A DNA stretch of 64,000 nucleotides from Pseudomonas sp. Irchel 3A7 (GCF_900187565.1 NZ_FYED01000003.1:62001-126000); one strand, 5' to 3'; counted from the first letter of the stretch, positions 17,565 through 27,140 are shown. Notes: generated by a model not told the origin, from the sequence alone. A program made the numbers and translations.

Positions 17565-18959
17565 ATGGACAAGTGGAAAGCAGCACTGGAAATCGCCCGT
17601 AGCGGCGAGTCCAAATACAAGATTCTGGTACAGGCGATTGCCGACGATATCGAGCAGGGTGTCCTGGCCAACGATCAGCGTCTGCCACCGCAACGCAATG
17701 TTGCCGACGCCATGGGCATCAGCGTGCAGACGGTGACCAATGCCTATAAGGAGCTGGAGCGTCAGGGCCTGGTGCGTTGCGAAGTGGGGCGTGGCAGCTT
17801 CGTGTCGCGACGCATGAGCGATCGCGTCGCTACCTACATTCTCGACAGCCCCGAGCGGGCACTGGTGGATTTCTCCATCACCCGGATCATGCACACCCGC
17901 GAGCATGACCAGTTTTGGCGCGAGACCTGCCGCGAGTTGAGTACCGAAGAGGATCAACCGTGGATTCACGCCTTTCGCCCGATCGCCGGTTTCGAATCAC
18001 ACCGTGAGGCGGCGATGCACTGGATCGGGCGCCAGGGCCTGAAGGTCGAGCGTGATGACATCCTGATCACCAATGGCGCGGCCCATGGCATTTTCCTTGC
18101 GCTGGCTTCGCTGGCCGGCCCCGACGATGTGGTGCTGTGTGAAGGGGTCACCGATCACGGTGTCATTGGTAATTCCCAGGTACTGGGCTTCACGCTCAAA
18201 GGCCTGGAGATGGATCGTCATGGTATTGATCCGGAACATTTCGAAGACATGTGCAGCAATGAACGCATCACTGCACTGGTCTGTACGCCGAACCTGAACA
18301 ATCCGACCACCAGCCTGATGCCGGACAGCCGCCGGCGCGAAATTGCCGACATTGCCCGGCGTTTCGGTGTGCATATCATCGAGGACGACGTATACGGCCC
18401 GCTGCTGGATGAGCGTCGTGCCCCGCCGATCAGTCACTACCTGCCGGAGCTGTCGTTCTATTGCACCAGCATGACCAAATCGGTGCTGACCGGCCTGCGC
18501 ATCGGTTATCTGGTGATGCCCAAGCGGCTGGCCTTGCGCACTGAAAGCATATTGCGGGTCAACAGCTGGATGGCCACGCCGATGGTGTCGGAAATTGCAG
18601 CTCGCTGGATACGCGATGGTCGCGCCGACACGCTGGTGGGCTTGCAACGCAAGCTATTGGGTGGACGCCAGGCGATGGTCAGCGAATACCTGGGCGAATA
18701 CCTGCTTGGCCAGCATCCTCATGCATTGAATGCCTGGATCGGGATACCGCCGCATTGGGAGCTCGACAGCCTGGTGCGGGCGCTGCGCCACAAACATATT
18801 GCAGTCACTTCACCCGACCCGTTTACGGTACGCGGTACACCTCGGCCCCGGGCGGTCCGTGTGTGTGTCGGCGCTGAATGCAGCGATCAGGAGATGCGTG
18901 AAGCGTTAATGGGCATGCGCGAGATCTTCGGCCAGTACCCGCAAATCCATGATTTCTGA
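17565..18959 (+). CDS. enuR: EnuR, MocR/GntR-type regulator of ectoine utilisation
   Basis: A 464-residue MocR protein. Its N-terminal GntR winged helix (about 20-85, NVADAMGISVQTVTNAYKEL) is fused to a fold-type I aminotransferase-like domain with the PLP lysine at Lys305 (SMTKSVLTG). In known EnuR proteins the PLP adduct with the ectoine breakdown intermediates ADABA or DABA releases repression. I chose the ATG at 17565 because the resulting length fits the family; another ATG at 17544 would add seven residues. It stands at the head of the catabolic genes, divergent from ehuB. Confidence 0.88.
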   Translation: MDKWKAALEIARSGESKYKILVQAIADDIEQGVLANDQRLPPQRNVADAMGISVQTVTNAYKELERQGLVRCEVGRGSFVSRRMSDRVATYILDSPERALVDFSITRIMHTREHDQFWRETCRELSTEEDQPWIHAFRPIAGFESHREAAMHWIGRQGLKVERDDILITNGAAHGIFLALASLAGPDDVVLCEGVTDHGVIGNSQVLGFTLKGLEMDRHGIDPEHFEDMCSNERITALVCTPNLNNPTTSLMPDSRRREIADIARRFGVHIIEDDVYGPLLDERRAPPISHYLPELSFYCTSMTKSVLTGLRIGYLVMPKRLALRTESILRVNSWMATPMVSEIAARWIRDGRADTLVGLQRKLLGGRQAMVSEYLGEYLLGQHPHALNAWIGIPPHWELDSLVRALRHKHIAVTSPDPFTVRGTPRPRAVRVCVGAECSDQEMREALMGMREIFGQYPQIHDF

Positions 18960-19065
18960 CCAGGGAAAGCGCCCCCAAAAGTTTGTCGACTAAATTGCCC
19001 TAGTACATTCATCGCGACAATCGAGCTCTCTTAGACTGCGCCCAACACTTCAGTGGGATGCGGTC

Positions 19066-20037
19066 ATGTCAGCGCTGCAACTAAACGATATCTATCTCGC
19101 CCGCCAACGCATTGAGTCGCTGGTGCGGCGCACTCCCATGGAATATTCGCCCAGTCTGTCCCAGCGAGTGGGAGTGGCGGTTTATCTCAAGCTCGAATCC
19201 CAACAAATCACCGGCAGTTTCAAATTGCGCGGCGCGAGCAATGCGGTGGCGCAACTCGGTGTCGAAGAGAAGGCGCGTGGCGTGGTGGCGGCGTCGACCG
19301 GCAACCACGGCCGTGCCCTGGCGTACGCCGCATCACGGCAAGGCGTGAAAGCGACCATATGCCTGTCGCACCGGGTGCCGGCCAACAAGGTCCAGGCCAT
19401 TCGCGATCTCGGTGCCCAAGTGTGCATCGTCGGTCAATCCCAGGATGACGCCCAGCGCGAAGCCGAGCGGATTGCCCGTGAGCAAGGCGCAACGCTGCTA
19501 CCGCCGTTCGATCACCCGGCAATCATCGCCGGTCAGGGCACCCTCGGCCTGGAAATCCTTGAACAGCAACCGGACGTCGCCCAAGTACTGGTGCCGTTGT
19601 CCGGTGGCGGTCTGTTTGCTGGCGTAGCGTTGGCGATCAAACGGGCCAACCCGCAGATTGTCACCCACGGCATCAGCATGCAGCGTGGCGCGGCGATGCA
19701 CGCCAGCCTGGCGGCGGGGCACCCGCTGGAAGTCGAAGAATTGCCGACCCTGGCCGATTCCCTCGGTGGCGGGATTGGCCTGGATAACCATTACACCTTC
19801 CACATGACCCGTGACCTTTGCGATCAATTGCACCTGCTCAGCGAAACCTCAATCGCCGACGCCCTGCGCCACGCCTACCGCGAAGAGCGGTTGGTGCTGG
19901 AGGGCGCGGCGGCGGTCGGGATTGCCGCGTTGCTCGATGGCCTGATCGAGCCGCGCGGACCGATTGTGGTGGTGGTCAGCGGGCGCAACGTCGATATCGA
20001 TCAGCACTTGCGCGTCCTCGCCGGCGCGGATGCGTGA
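19066..20037 (+). CDS. eutB: Hydroxyectoine utilisation dehydratase EutB
   Basis: A 323-residue fold-type II PLP enzyme related to threonine dehydratase. The PLP lysine is Lys53 in GSFKLRGAS, the phosphate loop is LSGGGLFAGV, and the SASTGNHGRAL-type loop (AASTGNHGRA) is intact. With EutA and EutC it is thought to convert 5-hydroxyectoine to ectoine. Taken alone it could be read as a threonine/serine dehydratase; the location between enuR and eutC decides for EutB. Confidence 0.87.
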   Translation: MSALQLNDIYLARQRIESLVRRTPMEYSPSLSQRVGVAVYLKLESQQITGSFKLRGASNAVAQLGVEEKARGVVAASTGNHGRALAYAASRQGVKATICLSHRVPANKVQAIRDLGAQVCIVGQSQDDAQREAERIAREQGATLLPPFDHPAIIAGQGTLGLEILEQQPDVAQVLVPLSGGGLFAGVALAIKRANPQIVTHGISMQRGAAMHASLAAGHPLEVEELPTLADSLGGGIGLDNHYTFHMTRDLCDQLHLLSETSIADALRHAYREERLVLEGAAAVGIAALLDGLIEPRGPIVVVVSGRNVDIDQHLRVLAGADA

Positions 20038-20072
20038 AACCAACAATAACGACTGAACGGAGTGCCGCGTTG

Positions 20073-21065
20073 ATGAGTGAAGTCACCCTATTGAGCGAAA
20101 CGGATCTGCGCGCTTGCGTGACGCTGGATCTGCCGAGTATCGAAGCCATCGAACAGGCCTTTGTGCTGCTGAACACGGCTGCGGTGGCGATGCCGCCGAT
20201 CCTGCGTCTGGACATCCCCGAGCACAACGGCGAAGTGGACGTGAAAACCGCATATCTACCAGGTCTGGAGCGTTTTGCGATCAAGGTCAGCCCGGGTTTT
20301 TTCGACAATCCGAAACTCGGGCTGCCGAGCCTCAACGGCATGATGATGCTGCTCTCGGCACGCACCGGACTGCTGGATGCCTTGCTGCTGGACAATGGCT
20401 ACCTGACTGCCGTTCGCACCGCGGCGGCGGGAGCGGTGGCGGCGCGTGCGCTATCGCGGGTCGACAGCCGCAGCGTGGCGCTGATCGGTGCCGGGGAACA
20501 AGCGGCATTGCAACTTCAGGCGTTGCGACTGGTGCGACCGATTACCCAAGTTCGTGTCTGGGCGCGTGACGGTGCCAAGGCTGAAGCGTTCTGTATCGAA
20601 CTGGCCCGCGACACCGGTCTGGCGGTGATGCCTTGCGCGAGCATCGACGAGGCCATGGCCGATGTGGACATCGCGATCACATGCACTCCAAGTCGCGAGC
20701 CGCTCATAGATGTACGTCACTTGCATCCCGGTTTGCACATTACCGCCATGGGGTCGGACGCAGAACACAAGAATGAAATCTCCCCCCAGGTCCTGGCGCA
20801 AGTCGATCGCTACGTGGCCGATCGACTGAGCCAGACCCGCATTCTCGGTGAACTGCACCATGCCCTCGTGGCAGGAGCCATCACCGACGAATCGAACTTC
20901 GCAGAGCTGGGTCAGGTACTGGCGGGCCGGCGTCCCGGTCGCAGCGACCCTGCGCAAGTCACCCTGTGCGACCTCACCGGCACCGGCGCCCAGGATACGG
21001 CCATGGCCAACCTGGCGTTCGAGCGCGCGCGTTCGGCGGGCAAGGGATTGCAGTTCGCGAGTTAA
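20073..21065 (+). CDS. eutC: Ectoine utilisation protein EutC (ornithine cyclodeaminase family)
   Basis: A 330-residue protein of the ornithine cyclodeaminase/mu-crystallin family. The NAD(P)-binding motif VALIGAGEQA and the typical FAIKVSPGFFDNP and GYLTAVRTAAAGAVAA segments are visible. It is thought to act with EutB in turning hydroxyectoine into ectoine. The ATG at 20073 follows GGAG; the long open frame upstream, starting at 19818, only overlaps eutB in another frame. Confidence 0.87.
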   Translation: MSEVTLLSETDLRACVTLDLPSIEAIEQAFVLLNTAAVAMPPILRLDIPEHNGEVDVKTAYLPGLERFAIKVSPGFFDNPKLGLPSLNGMMMLLSARTGLLDALLLDNGYLTAVRTAAAGAVAARALSRVDSRSVALIGAGEQAALQLQALRLVRPITQVRVWARDGAKAEAFCIELARDTGLAVMPCASIDEAMADVDIAITCTPSREPLIDVRHLHPGLHITAMGSDAEHKNEISPQVLAQVDRYVADRLSQTRILGELHHALVAGAITDESNFAELGQVLAGRRPGRSDPAQVTLCDLTGTGAQDTAMANLAFERARSAGKGLQFAS

Positions 21066-21121
21066 ACAGTTTTTTCATCCGTGCGTCATTTATCACGCTT
21101 GATCTCTAAGAGGGCAGATGC

Positions 21122-22312
21122 ATGTCTCAGATAGTCGTCAATCTTCCGTTCGAACGGGAGGAATACGCTCAGCGTCTGGCAAAGGTGCGAGTGGCCATGC
21201 AGGCGCAGGGCATCGAGTTGTTGCTGGTCACCGACCCCTCGAATATGGCGTGGCTGACCGGCTATGACGGTTGGTCGTTCTACGTCCACCAATGCGTGCT
21301 GCTTGCCCTTGACGGCGAGCCGGTGTGGTTCGGTCGCGGGCAGGATGCCAACGGCGCCAAACGCACGGTATTCATGCAGCAGGAAAATATCGTCGGTTAC
21401 CCGGACATCTACGTGCAGTCCCGGGAACGTCACCCGATGGACTACCTGTCGCGGGAGGTCATCACGGCCCGCGGCTGGGGTGCACTGACCCTCGGCGTGG
21501 AAATGGACAACTATTACTTCAGCGCCGCAGCCTACCTGTCACTGCAGAAAAACCTGCCCAAGGCCAAACTGATCGACGCGGTCGGGCTGGTGAACTGGCA
21601 GCGGGCGGTCAAGTCCCCTCAAGAAATCGCCTACATGCGCATCGCCGCGCGCATCGTCGAAAACATGCATGGGCGAATCCTCGAACGGATCGAACCGGGC
21701 ATGCGCAAAAATGAGCTGGTGGCGGAAATCTACAGCAGTGGCATTCTCGGTGCTGACGGTCATGGCGGCGATTACCCGGCCATTGTGCCGTTACTGCCAA
21801 CGGGGGCCGATGCCAGCGCACCGCACTTGACCTGGGACGATTCGCCGTTCCAGAAGGGCGCCGGCACCTTCTTTGAAATCGCTGGGTGCTACAAGCGTTA
21901 TCACTGCCCGCTCTCGCGCACGGTGTACCTCGGCAAACCGCCGCAGCATTTTCTCGACGGCGAAAAAGCTGTGGTCGAAGGCATCGCCGCCGGGCTCGAC
22001 GCAGCCAGACCGGGCAATACCACCGGTGACATCGCCGTGGCGTTTTTCAAGGTGCTGGAGAAATTCGGTATCCACAAGGACAGCCGTTGCGGCTATCCGA
22101 TCGGGATCAGTTATCCACCGGATTGGGGCGAGCGCACCATGAGCCTGCGTCCCGGCGACACCAGCGTGTTGCAGCCTGGCATGACCTTCCACTTCATGCC
22201 GGGCCTGTGGATGGATGATTGGGGGCTGGAGATCACCGAAAGCATTCTGATCACCGAAACCGGCGTCGAAACCCTGTGCAACGTGCCACGCCAACTGTTC
22301 GTGAAGGATTGA
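21122..22312 (+). CDS. doeA: Ectoine hydrolase DoeA (EutD)
   Basis: A 396-residue protein of the M24 creatinase/Xaa-Pro peptidase fold, with an N-terminal creatinase-like domain and a pita-bread domain from about residue 165. DoeA opens the ectoine ring to N-acetyl-diaminobutyrate, the first committed step in degradation. The family segments MAWLTGYDGWSFYVHQ and CYKRYHCPLSRTV are visible. It is spaced 3 bases from doeB. Confidence 0.92.
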   Translation: MSQIVVNLPFEREEYAQRLAKVRVAMQAQGIELLLVTDPSNMAWLTGYDGWSFYVHQCVLLALDGEPVWFGRGQDANGAKRTVFMQQENIVGYPDIYVQSRERHPMDYLSREVITARGWGALTLGVEMDNYYFSAAAYLSLQKNLPKAKLIDAVGLVNWQRAVKSPQEIAYMRIAARIVENMHGRILERIEPGMRKNELVAEIYSSGILGADGHGGDYPAIVPLLPTGADASAPHLTWDDSPFQKGAGTFFEIAGCYKRYHCPLSRTVYLGKPPQHFLDGEKAVVEGIAAGLDAARPGNTTGDIAVAFFKVLEKFGIHKDSRCGYPIGISYPPDWGERTMSLRPGDTSVLQPGMTFHFMPGLWMDDWGLEITESILITETGVETLCNVPRQLFVKD

Positions 22313-22315
22313 GCC

Positions 22316-23317
22316 ATGAACGAATTGCCTGACAACCCGATCAGCGCCACGGTGGATTTCACCCGTGAAGGCGTGCAGCACGGGTTTCTCAAATTGCCGT
22401 ACTCCCGGGACGATTCGGCCTGGGGGGCGGTGATGATTCCGGTCACGGTGGTTCAGCGCGGTCAAGGACCGACCGCGCTCCTGACCGGCGGTAACCATGG
22501 TGACGAGTACGAAGGGCCGGTGGCGTTGAGCAAACTGGCCCATGGCCTGACGGCCGCGCAGGTCACTGGTCGGGTGATTATCGTGCCGTTCATGAACACT
22601 CCGGCGTTCCATGCGGGGCGCCGCACCTCACCGATCGACAAGGGCAACCTCAATCGCAGCTTTCCCGGCAAACCGGACGGCACGGTGACCGAGAAGATCG
22701 CCGATTACTTCACCCGAACGTTGTTGCCGCTGGCGGATATCGTGCTGGACATCCATTCCGGTGGCCGCACCCTGGACTTCCTGCCTTTCGCCGCCTGCCA
22801 CGTGCTGCCGGATAAAAACCAGCAAGCGCAATGCGAGGCCGGCATGCGCGCGTTCAATGCGCCGTACAGCATGCGCATGCTGGAGCTGGATGCCGGAGCG
22901 ATGTACGACACCGCCGCCGAGCGCCAGGGCAAGGTGTTCGTCACCACTGAATTGGGCGGTGGCGGGTCGTCGAGTGCGCACAGCGTGGCGATTGCCGAGC
23001 GCGGAGTGCGCAATTTGCTGGTGCATGCCGGGATTCTTGAGGGCGAGGTGCAGACATCAGAATCAATCATGCTCGACATGCCCGATGGCGATTGCTTCAT
23101 CGCCAGTGAGCACGATGGTTTGCTGGAAATGTGCCGTGATCTGGGTGACACCGTGAGCAAGGGCGAAGTCATCGCCCGCGTTTACGACGCCACCCGCAGC
23201 GGCGTGGCTCCGGTGGAATATCGCGCGGCGCGCAGTGGCTTGTTGGCGGCACGGCATTTTCCCGGTTTGGTGCAGTGTGGCGATACCCTTGCAGTCATCG
23301 CCGATGTCCTGACCTGA
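22316..23317 (+). CDS. doeB: N-alpha-acetyl-diaminobutyrate deacetylase DoeB (EutE)
   Basis: A 333-residue zinc hydrolase of the succinylglutamate desuccinylase/aspartoacylase group. Zinc ligands are visible as His61 and Glu64 (GGNHGDEYEG) and His147 (LDIHSGG). It removes the acetyl group from N-alpha-acetyl-L-2,4-diaminobutyrate to give L-2,4-diaminobutyrate. It follows doeA after 3 bases, so translation is likely coupled. A REP doublet follows its stop. Confidence 0.92.
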   Translation: MNELPDNPISATVDFTREGVQHGFLKLPYSRDDSAWGAVMIPVTVVQRGQGPTALLTGGNHGDEYEGPVALSKLAHGLTAAQVTGRVIIVPFMNTPAFHAGRRTSPIDKGNLNRSFPGKPDGTVTEKIADYFTRTLLPLADIVLDIHSGGRTLDFLPFAACHVLPDKNQQAQCEAGMRAFNAPYSMRMLELDAGAMYDTAAERQGKVFVTTELGGGGSSSAHSVAIAERGVRNLLVHAGILEGEVQTSESIMLDMPDGDCFIASEHDGLLEMCRDLGDTVSKGEVIARVYDATRSGVAPVEYRAARSGLLAARHFPGLVQCGDTLAVIADVLT

Positions 23318-23335
23318 GTGTTTGATCACAACCCT

Positions 23336-23425
23336 TGTGGGGGCGAGCCTGCTCGCGATTGCGGACTGACATACACCCGTAATGTCGACTGATGCGCCGC
23401 CTTCGCGAGCAAGCTCGCTCCCACA
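23336..23425. repeat. REPIN between doeB and doeX
   Basis: Arms TGTGGGGGCGAGCCTGCTCG (from 23336) and CGAGCAAGCTCGCTCCCACA (to 23425) flank a spacer with GTAATGTCGACTGATGCG. The element sits inside the catabolic gene run and may mark the 3' end of the doeB message or modulate expression of the downstream genes. Confidence 0.92.
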
Positions 23426-23468
23426 GGTCTCTCCCACATGGTTTCTGATCACTGGAGATCCCTGGCCC

Positions 23469-23948
23469 ATGCATAAACTTGATCGCTATGACCTGAAAAT
23501 CCTGCGGATCCTCTCCGAAGACGGGCGTATCACCAAGTCGAGCCTGGCCGAGGCCATCAACCTGTCGGTAACGCCGGCGTGGGAACGGGTACGCAAACTC
23601 GAAACCCTGGGCTTGATCAAGGGCTACAGGGCGCAGATCGACTGGAGCACCGTGTTCAAGAGTCAGCAGGTGCTGGTGGAAATCACCCTGGCCCGGCATA
23701 CCGCACAGGATATGCGGCGTTTCGAACAACGCATGAACGAGGCCGTCGAAGTAGCGTTCTGTTATGCCACCGGTGGTGGTGTCGATTACATGGCAATGAT
23801 CCAGTCACCGGATATCGACCATTACCAGCGCTTTATCGACCAGTTATTGCTCGACGACCTGGGCATCGAACGCTACTTCACCTACATCGTCACCAAAACC
23901 ATCAAGACCGCCGGTGCCTTGCCGGCCGAACTGGCGCAAGAGTCCTGA
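23469..23948 (+). CDS. doeX: Lrp/AsnC family regulator DoeX
   Basis: A 159-residue Lrp/AsnC protein: N-terminal helix-turn-helix (LDRYDLKILRILSEDGRITK, about 4-60) and C-terminal RAM ligand-binding domain (about 70-150). In other bacteria this conserved asnC gene accompanies the ectoine catabolic genes and acts as an activator. The start at MHKLDRYD is clear; an open frame starting at 23382 only runs through the REP element. Confidence 0.88.
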   Translation: MHKLDRYDLKILRILSEDGRITKSSLAEAINLSVTPAWERVRKLETLGLIKGYRAQIDWSTVFKSQQVLVEITLARHTAQDMRRFEQRMNEAVEVAFCYATGGGVDYMAMIQSPDIDHYQRFIDQLLLDDLGIERYFTYIVTKTIKTAGALPAELAQES

Positions 23949-24082
23949 CACCCACCGCAAAAATACGTTGATTGCCCCTGTTCAATCAGAAAGAACCACC
24001 CATTGAACCCCGGCAAAACCTCAAATCCCCCGGGCCTTGCTGCCCTAGCATGGATTCACGCAAACGGATTGGAGTGAACGCC

Positions 24083-25555
24083 ATGACTTACAAACATCCA
24101 CTGCTGTTCAAGGCCCTTTGTTACGTCGATGGCCATTGGGTTCACAGCGACAGTGGACACAGCGTCGCCGTACATAACCCGGCCGACCGCAAGTTGATCG
24201 GCCATGTACCGATGCTCGACCAGCCGCAAATCGTCGCTGCCGTCGACGCCGCGCACCGCGCGTTTGCCGATTGGCGCGAACAAAGCCTGGATGCCCGCGC
24301 AGAGATTCTGCGGCGCTGGGCGGCATTGATTCTCGAGCACCAGGAAGACCTGGCACGGATTCTCAGCCTGGAACAAGGCAAGCCGCTGACCGAATCCCGG
24401 GGCGAAATTGCTTACGCGGCGAGTTTCATTCCCTGGTTCGCCGAAGAGGCACGCCGCCTGTACGGGCAGAACATTCCCAGCCATATTCCGGGCGCGCACC
24501 TGGGCACGCTCAAGGAACCGGTTGGCGTCTGCGCGCTGTTGACACCATGGAATTTTCCGTCGGCGATGATCACCCGCAAGGCGGCCGCGGCATTGGCCGC
24601 TGGTTGCACGGTTGTCATCAAACCGGCGCACGAAACGCCTTACTCGGCGTTCGCCCTGGCGCAACTGGCGGAGGAGGCGGGCTTTCCAGCCGGTGTATTC
24701 AACGTGGTGTTGGGCAATCCGCAAATGGCCATGCAAACCCTGGCACAGGACAGCCGCGTACGTTCGGTCAGTTTCACCGGTTCGACCCGCGTCGGTAAGC
24801 TGGTCCTGCAAGCGGCGGCCCAGGATGTGAAAAAGGTTTCGCTGGAACTCGGCGGTAACGCGCCGTTTATCGTTTGCGCCGACGCCGATCTTTCGCTGGC
24901 GGTGAAAGTTGCAGTGCAGGCCAAGTTCCAGACCTCCGGCCAGGATTGCTGTGCGGCCAATCGGATCATGGTCGAACGCTCGATCTATCCGCAGTTTCTC
25001 AAGCGCTTTGCTGCGGCAGTGCGTGAGTTGCGCGTCGGACCGGCGCTGGTGAACGAGCAGGAACAAAACGTCGACATCGGGCCGCTGATGCACCAGGCGG
25101 CATTCGATGTCACTGCCGAGCGTGTGGCCGATGCCCTGCAACAAGGCGCCCAACGATTGGTCGGCGGCGAGGCTCATGCCTTGGGCGGCTTGTTCTATCA
25201 ACCGACAGTGCTGGCCGATGTCACACCTCAAATGCGCATCTACCGCGAAGAAAACTTCGCGCCGATTGCCGGGGTGATGCCATTCGACACCCTTGATCAA
25301 GCCGTCGAGATGGCCAATGACACCGAATACGGCTTGGCCGCCTACATTTGTTCCAATCGCCTGGACCTGATTTATCCACTGATTCGTCGTCTCGATCACG
25401 CGATGGTCGCGGTCAACGGCGTGAAGTTCACCGGCCATCCGATCCCGTTCGGTGGCATGAAAGCCTCGGGGCTGGGCCGCGAGGGCGGCACCGAAGGCTT
25501 CGAAGCCTTTGTCGAAACCAAATACTTCTGCCTGCACCATCAAGGCCAGTTCTAA
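24083..25555 (+). CDS. doeC: Aspartate-/succinate-semialdehyde dehydrogenase DoeC (Ssd)
   Basis: A 490-residue aldehyde dehydrogenase. The catalytic glutamate lies in LELGGNAP and the catalytic cysteine is Cys289 in GQDCCAANR. In ectoine breakdown DoeC oxidises L-aspartate-beta-semialdehyde, made by DoeD, to aspartate. By sequence alone it would be called an NAD(P)-dependent succinate-semialdehyde dehydrogenase (GabD type); the context decides for DoeC. The ATG at 24083 follows GGAG. The doeD gene begins 23 bases downstream. Confidence 0.87.
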   Translation: MTYKHPLLFKALCYVDGHWVHSDSGHSVAVHNPADRKLIGHVPMLDQPQIVAAVDAAHRAFADWREQSLDARAEILRRWAALILEHQEDLARILSLEQGKPLTESRGEIAYAASFIPWFAEEARRLYGQNIPSHIPGAHLGTLKEPVGVCALLTPWNFPSAMITRKAAAALAAGCTVVIKPAHETPYSAFALAQLAEEAGFPAGVFNVVLGNPQMAMQTLAQDSRVRSVSFTGSTRVGKLVLQAAAQDVKKVSLELGGNAPFIVCADADLSLAVKVAVQAKFQTSGQDCCAANRIMVERSIYPQFLKRFAAAVRELRVGPALVNEQEQNVDIGPLMHQAAFDVTAERVADALQQGAQRLVGGEAHALGGLFYQPTVLADVTPQMRIYREENFAPIAGVMPFDTLDQAVEMANDTEYGLAAYICSNRLDLIYPLIRRLDHAMVAVNGVKFTGHPIPFGGMKASGLGREGGTEGFEAFVETKYFCLHHQGQF

Positions 25556-25578
25556 GGCCAGTTCTCAGGAGACATGCC

Positions 25579-26964
25579 ATGAATCAAGAATTCGATACGC
25601 TGTTCGAACAAGACCGCGCGCATTTCATGCACCCTTCGACCCACGCCCACGATCACGCCAGCGGGGCGCTCAAGGGACGCATCATCAAGGGGGCCTCGGG
25701 TATCCGCATTCGCGATCATGAGGGTCGCGAATTGATCGACGCTTTCGCCGGGCTGTATTGCGTCAACATCGGCTACGGCCGTACCGAAGTTGCCGATGCG
25801 ATCTACAAGCAGGCCAAGGAGCTGGCTTACTACCACACCTACATGGGCCACTCGAGCGAAGCGATCATCGAGCTGTCGAGTCGCATCATGGACTGGGCTC
25901 CTGAAGGCATGAAAAAGGTCTATTACGGCCTGTCCGGTTCCGATGCCAACGAAACCCAGATCAAACTGGTGCGTTACTACAACAACGTGCTGGGGCGGCC
26001 GCAAAAGAAGAAAATCATCTCCCGCGACCGCGGTTACCACGGCTCGGGCATCATGACCGGCAGCCTGACCGGTCTGCCAAGCTTTCACCAGCATTTCGAC
26101 CTGCCGGCCGAAGGCATCAAGCACACCGTGTGCCCACACTGGTATCGGAAGGCGCCGACCGGCATGGATGAAACGGCGTTCGTGCGCTACTGCGCCGACG
26201 AACTGGAAAAAATGATCGTTGCCGAAGGCCCGGACACTGTTGCCGCGTTCATTGGCGAGCCGTTGATGGGCACCGGCGGCATCATCGTACCTCCGGCCGG
26301 TTATTGGGCGGCGATCCAGGCAGTCCTGAACAAATACGACGTGCTTCTGATCGCCGATGAAGTGGTCTGCGCCTTCGGTCGGCTGGGTTCGAAGATGGGC
26401 AGTCAGCGCTACGGCATGCGTCCGGACCTGATCACCACAGCCAAAGGCCTGACCAGTGCCTATGCACCGTTGTCGGCGGTGATCGTCGGCGAAAAAGTCT
26501 GGGACGTGATCGAAAAAGCCTCCCAATCCCAAGGGGCGATGGGCCACGGCTGGACTTATTCGGGTCATCCGATCTGCGCGGCGGCTGCGTTGGCCAACCT
26601 CGATATCCTTGAGCGGGAAAACCTGACCGAGAATGCCGAGAAGGTCGGCAGCTATCTCAATCGTCGACTGCGCGAAACCCTCGAAGGGCATCCGTTGGTG
26701 GGCGAAGTGCGCGGTGACGGCATGCTGGCAGCGGTCGAGTTCATGGCTGATCGCGAGCAACGCACCCCGTTCGATGCGGCATTGAAGGTTGGGCCGAAAG
26801 TTTCGGCAGCGTGCCTTGAGCGCGGCATGATTGCCCGGGCGATGCCCCATGGCGACATACTCGGTTTCGCTCCGCCGCTGATCCTCACCGAAGCGGAGGC
26901 GGATCTGATTGTCGATATCACCAAGGGGGCGATTGATCAGGTAGCGAGTGAAGTGTTGAGTTAA
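25579..26964 (+). CDS. doeD: Diaminobutyrate aminotransferase DoeD (Atf)
   Basis: A 461-residue class III aminotransferase with the PLP lysine at Lys289 (TTAKGLTSAY). The preceding LIADEVVCAFGR carries the conserved Asp. It transfers the amino group from L-2,4-diaminobutyrate, giving aspartate-beta-semialdehyde for DoeC. CAGGAG precedes the ATG. It is the last gene of the cluster and is followed by a terminator-like hairpin and a REP doublet. Class III transaminases are hard to tell apart by sequence, so the substrate is assigned by context. Confidence 0.86.
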   Translation: MNQEFDTLFEQDRAHFMHPSTHAHDHASGALKGRIIKGASGIRIRDHEGRELIDAFAGLYCVNIGYGRTEVADAIYKQAKELAYYHTYMGHSSEAIIELSSRIMDWAPEGMKKVYYGLSGSDANETQIKLVRYYNNVLGRPQKKKIISRDRGYHGSGIMTGSLTGLPSFHQHFDLPAEGIKHTVCPHWYRKAPTGMDETAFVRYCADELEKMIVAEGPDTVAAFIGEPLMGTGGIIVPPAGYWAAIQAVLNKYDVLLIADEVVCAFGRLGSKMGSQRYGMRPDLITTAKGLTSAYAPLSAVIVGEKVWDVIEKASQSQGAMGHGWTYSGHPICAAAALANLDILERENLTENAEKVGSYLNRRLRETLEGHPLVGEVRGDGMLAAVEFMADREQRTPFDAALKVGPKVSAACLERGMIARAMPHGDILGFAPPLILTEAEADLIVDITKGAIDQVASEVLS

Positions 26965-26983
26965 TACCTGAGCCAAACTGACA

Positions 26984-27021
26984 GGTCCGCCAGATCCTTT
27001 ATCGATCGGGCGGGCTTTTTG
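26984..27021 (+). terminator. Terminator after doeD
   Basis: GTCCGCC (26985-26991) pairs, with one G-T wobble, with GGCGGGC (27009-27015), extended inward by GATC/GATC, and is followed by TTTTT. Confidence 0.7.
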
Positions 27022-27037
27022 TGTCGTTTGTTCGGGC

Positions 27038-27108
27038 CTCTTCGCGAGCAGGCTCGCTCCCACAGTTGAAATGCAGTCCCCTGTGGGAGCGAGCCTGCTC
27101 GCGAAGAG
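27038..27108. repeat. REP doublet, perfect 28-bp inverted repeat
   Basis: The two arms 27038-27065 and 27081-27108 are exact reverse complements (core CGCGAGCAGGCTCGCTCCCA) with a 15-base loop. It lies between convergent doeD and zapG. Confidence 0.93.
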
Positions 27109-27140
27109 GTCAGAACTGGCACCCAAAAAAACAGAAACAA

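Noticed and set aside
19066..20037. Threonine dehydratase as the assignment for eutB
   Set aside because: The fold fits, but the position between enuR and eutC and the missing C-terminal regulatory domain favour EutB.
23382..23468. N-terminal extension of doeX through the REP element
   Set aside because: The added residues are translated repeat sequence; the Lrp family starts at the ATG at 23469.
25552..27126. 524-codon open frame antisense to doeD
   Set aside because: Lies opposite a clear aminotransferase, starts inside a REP element and shows no domain.
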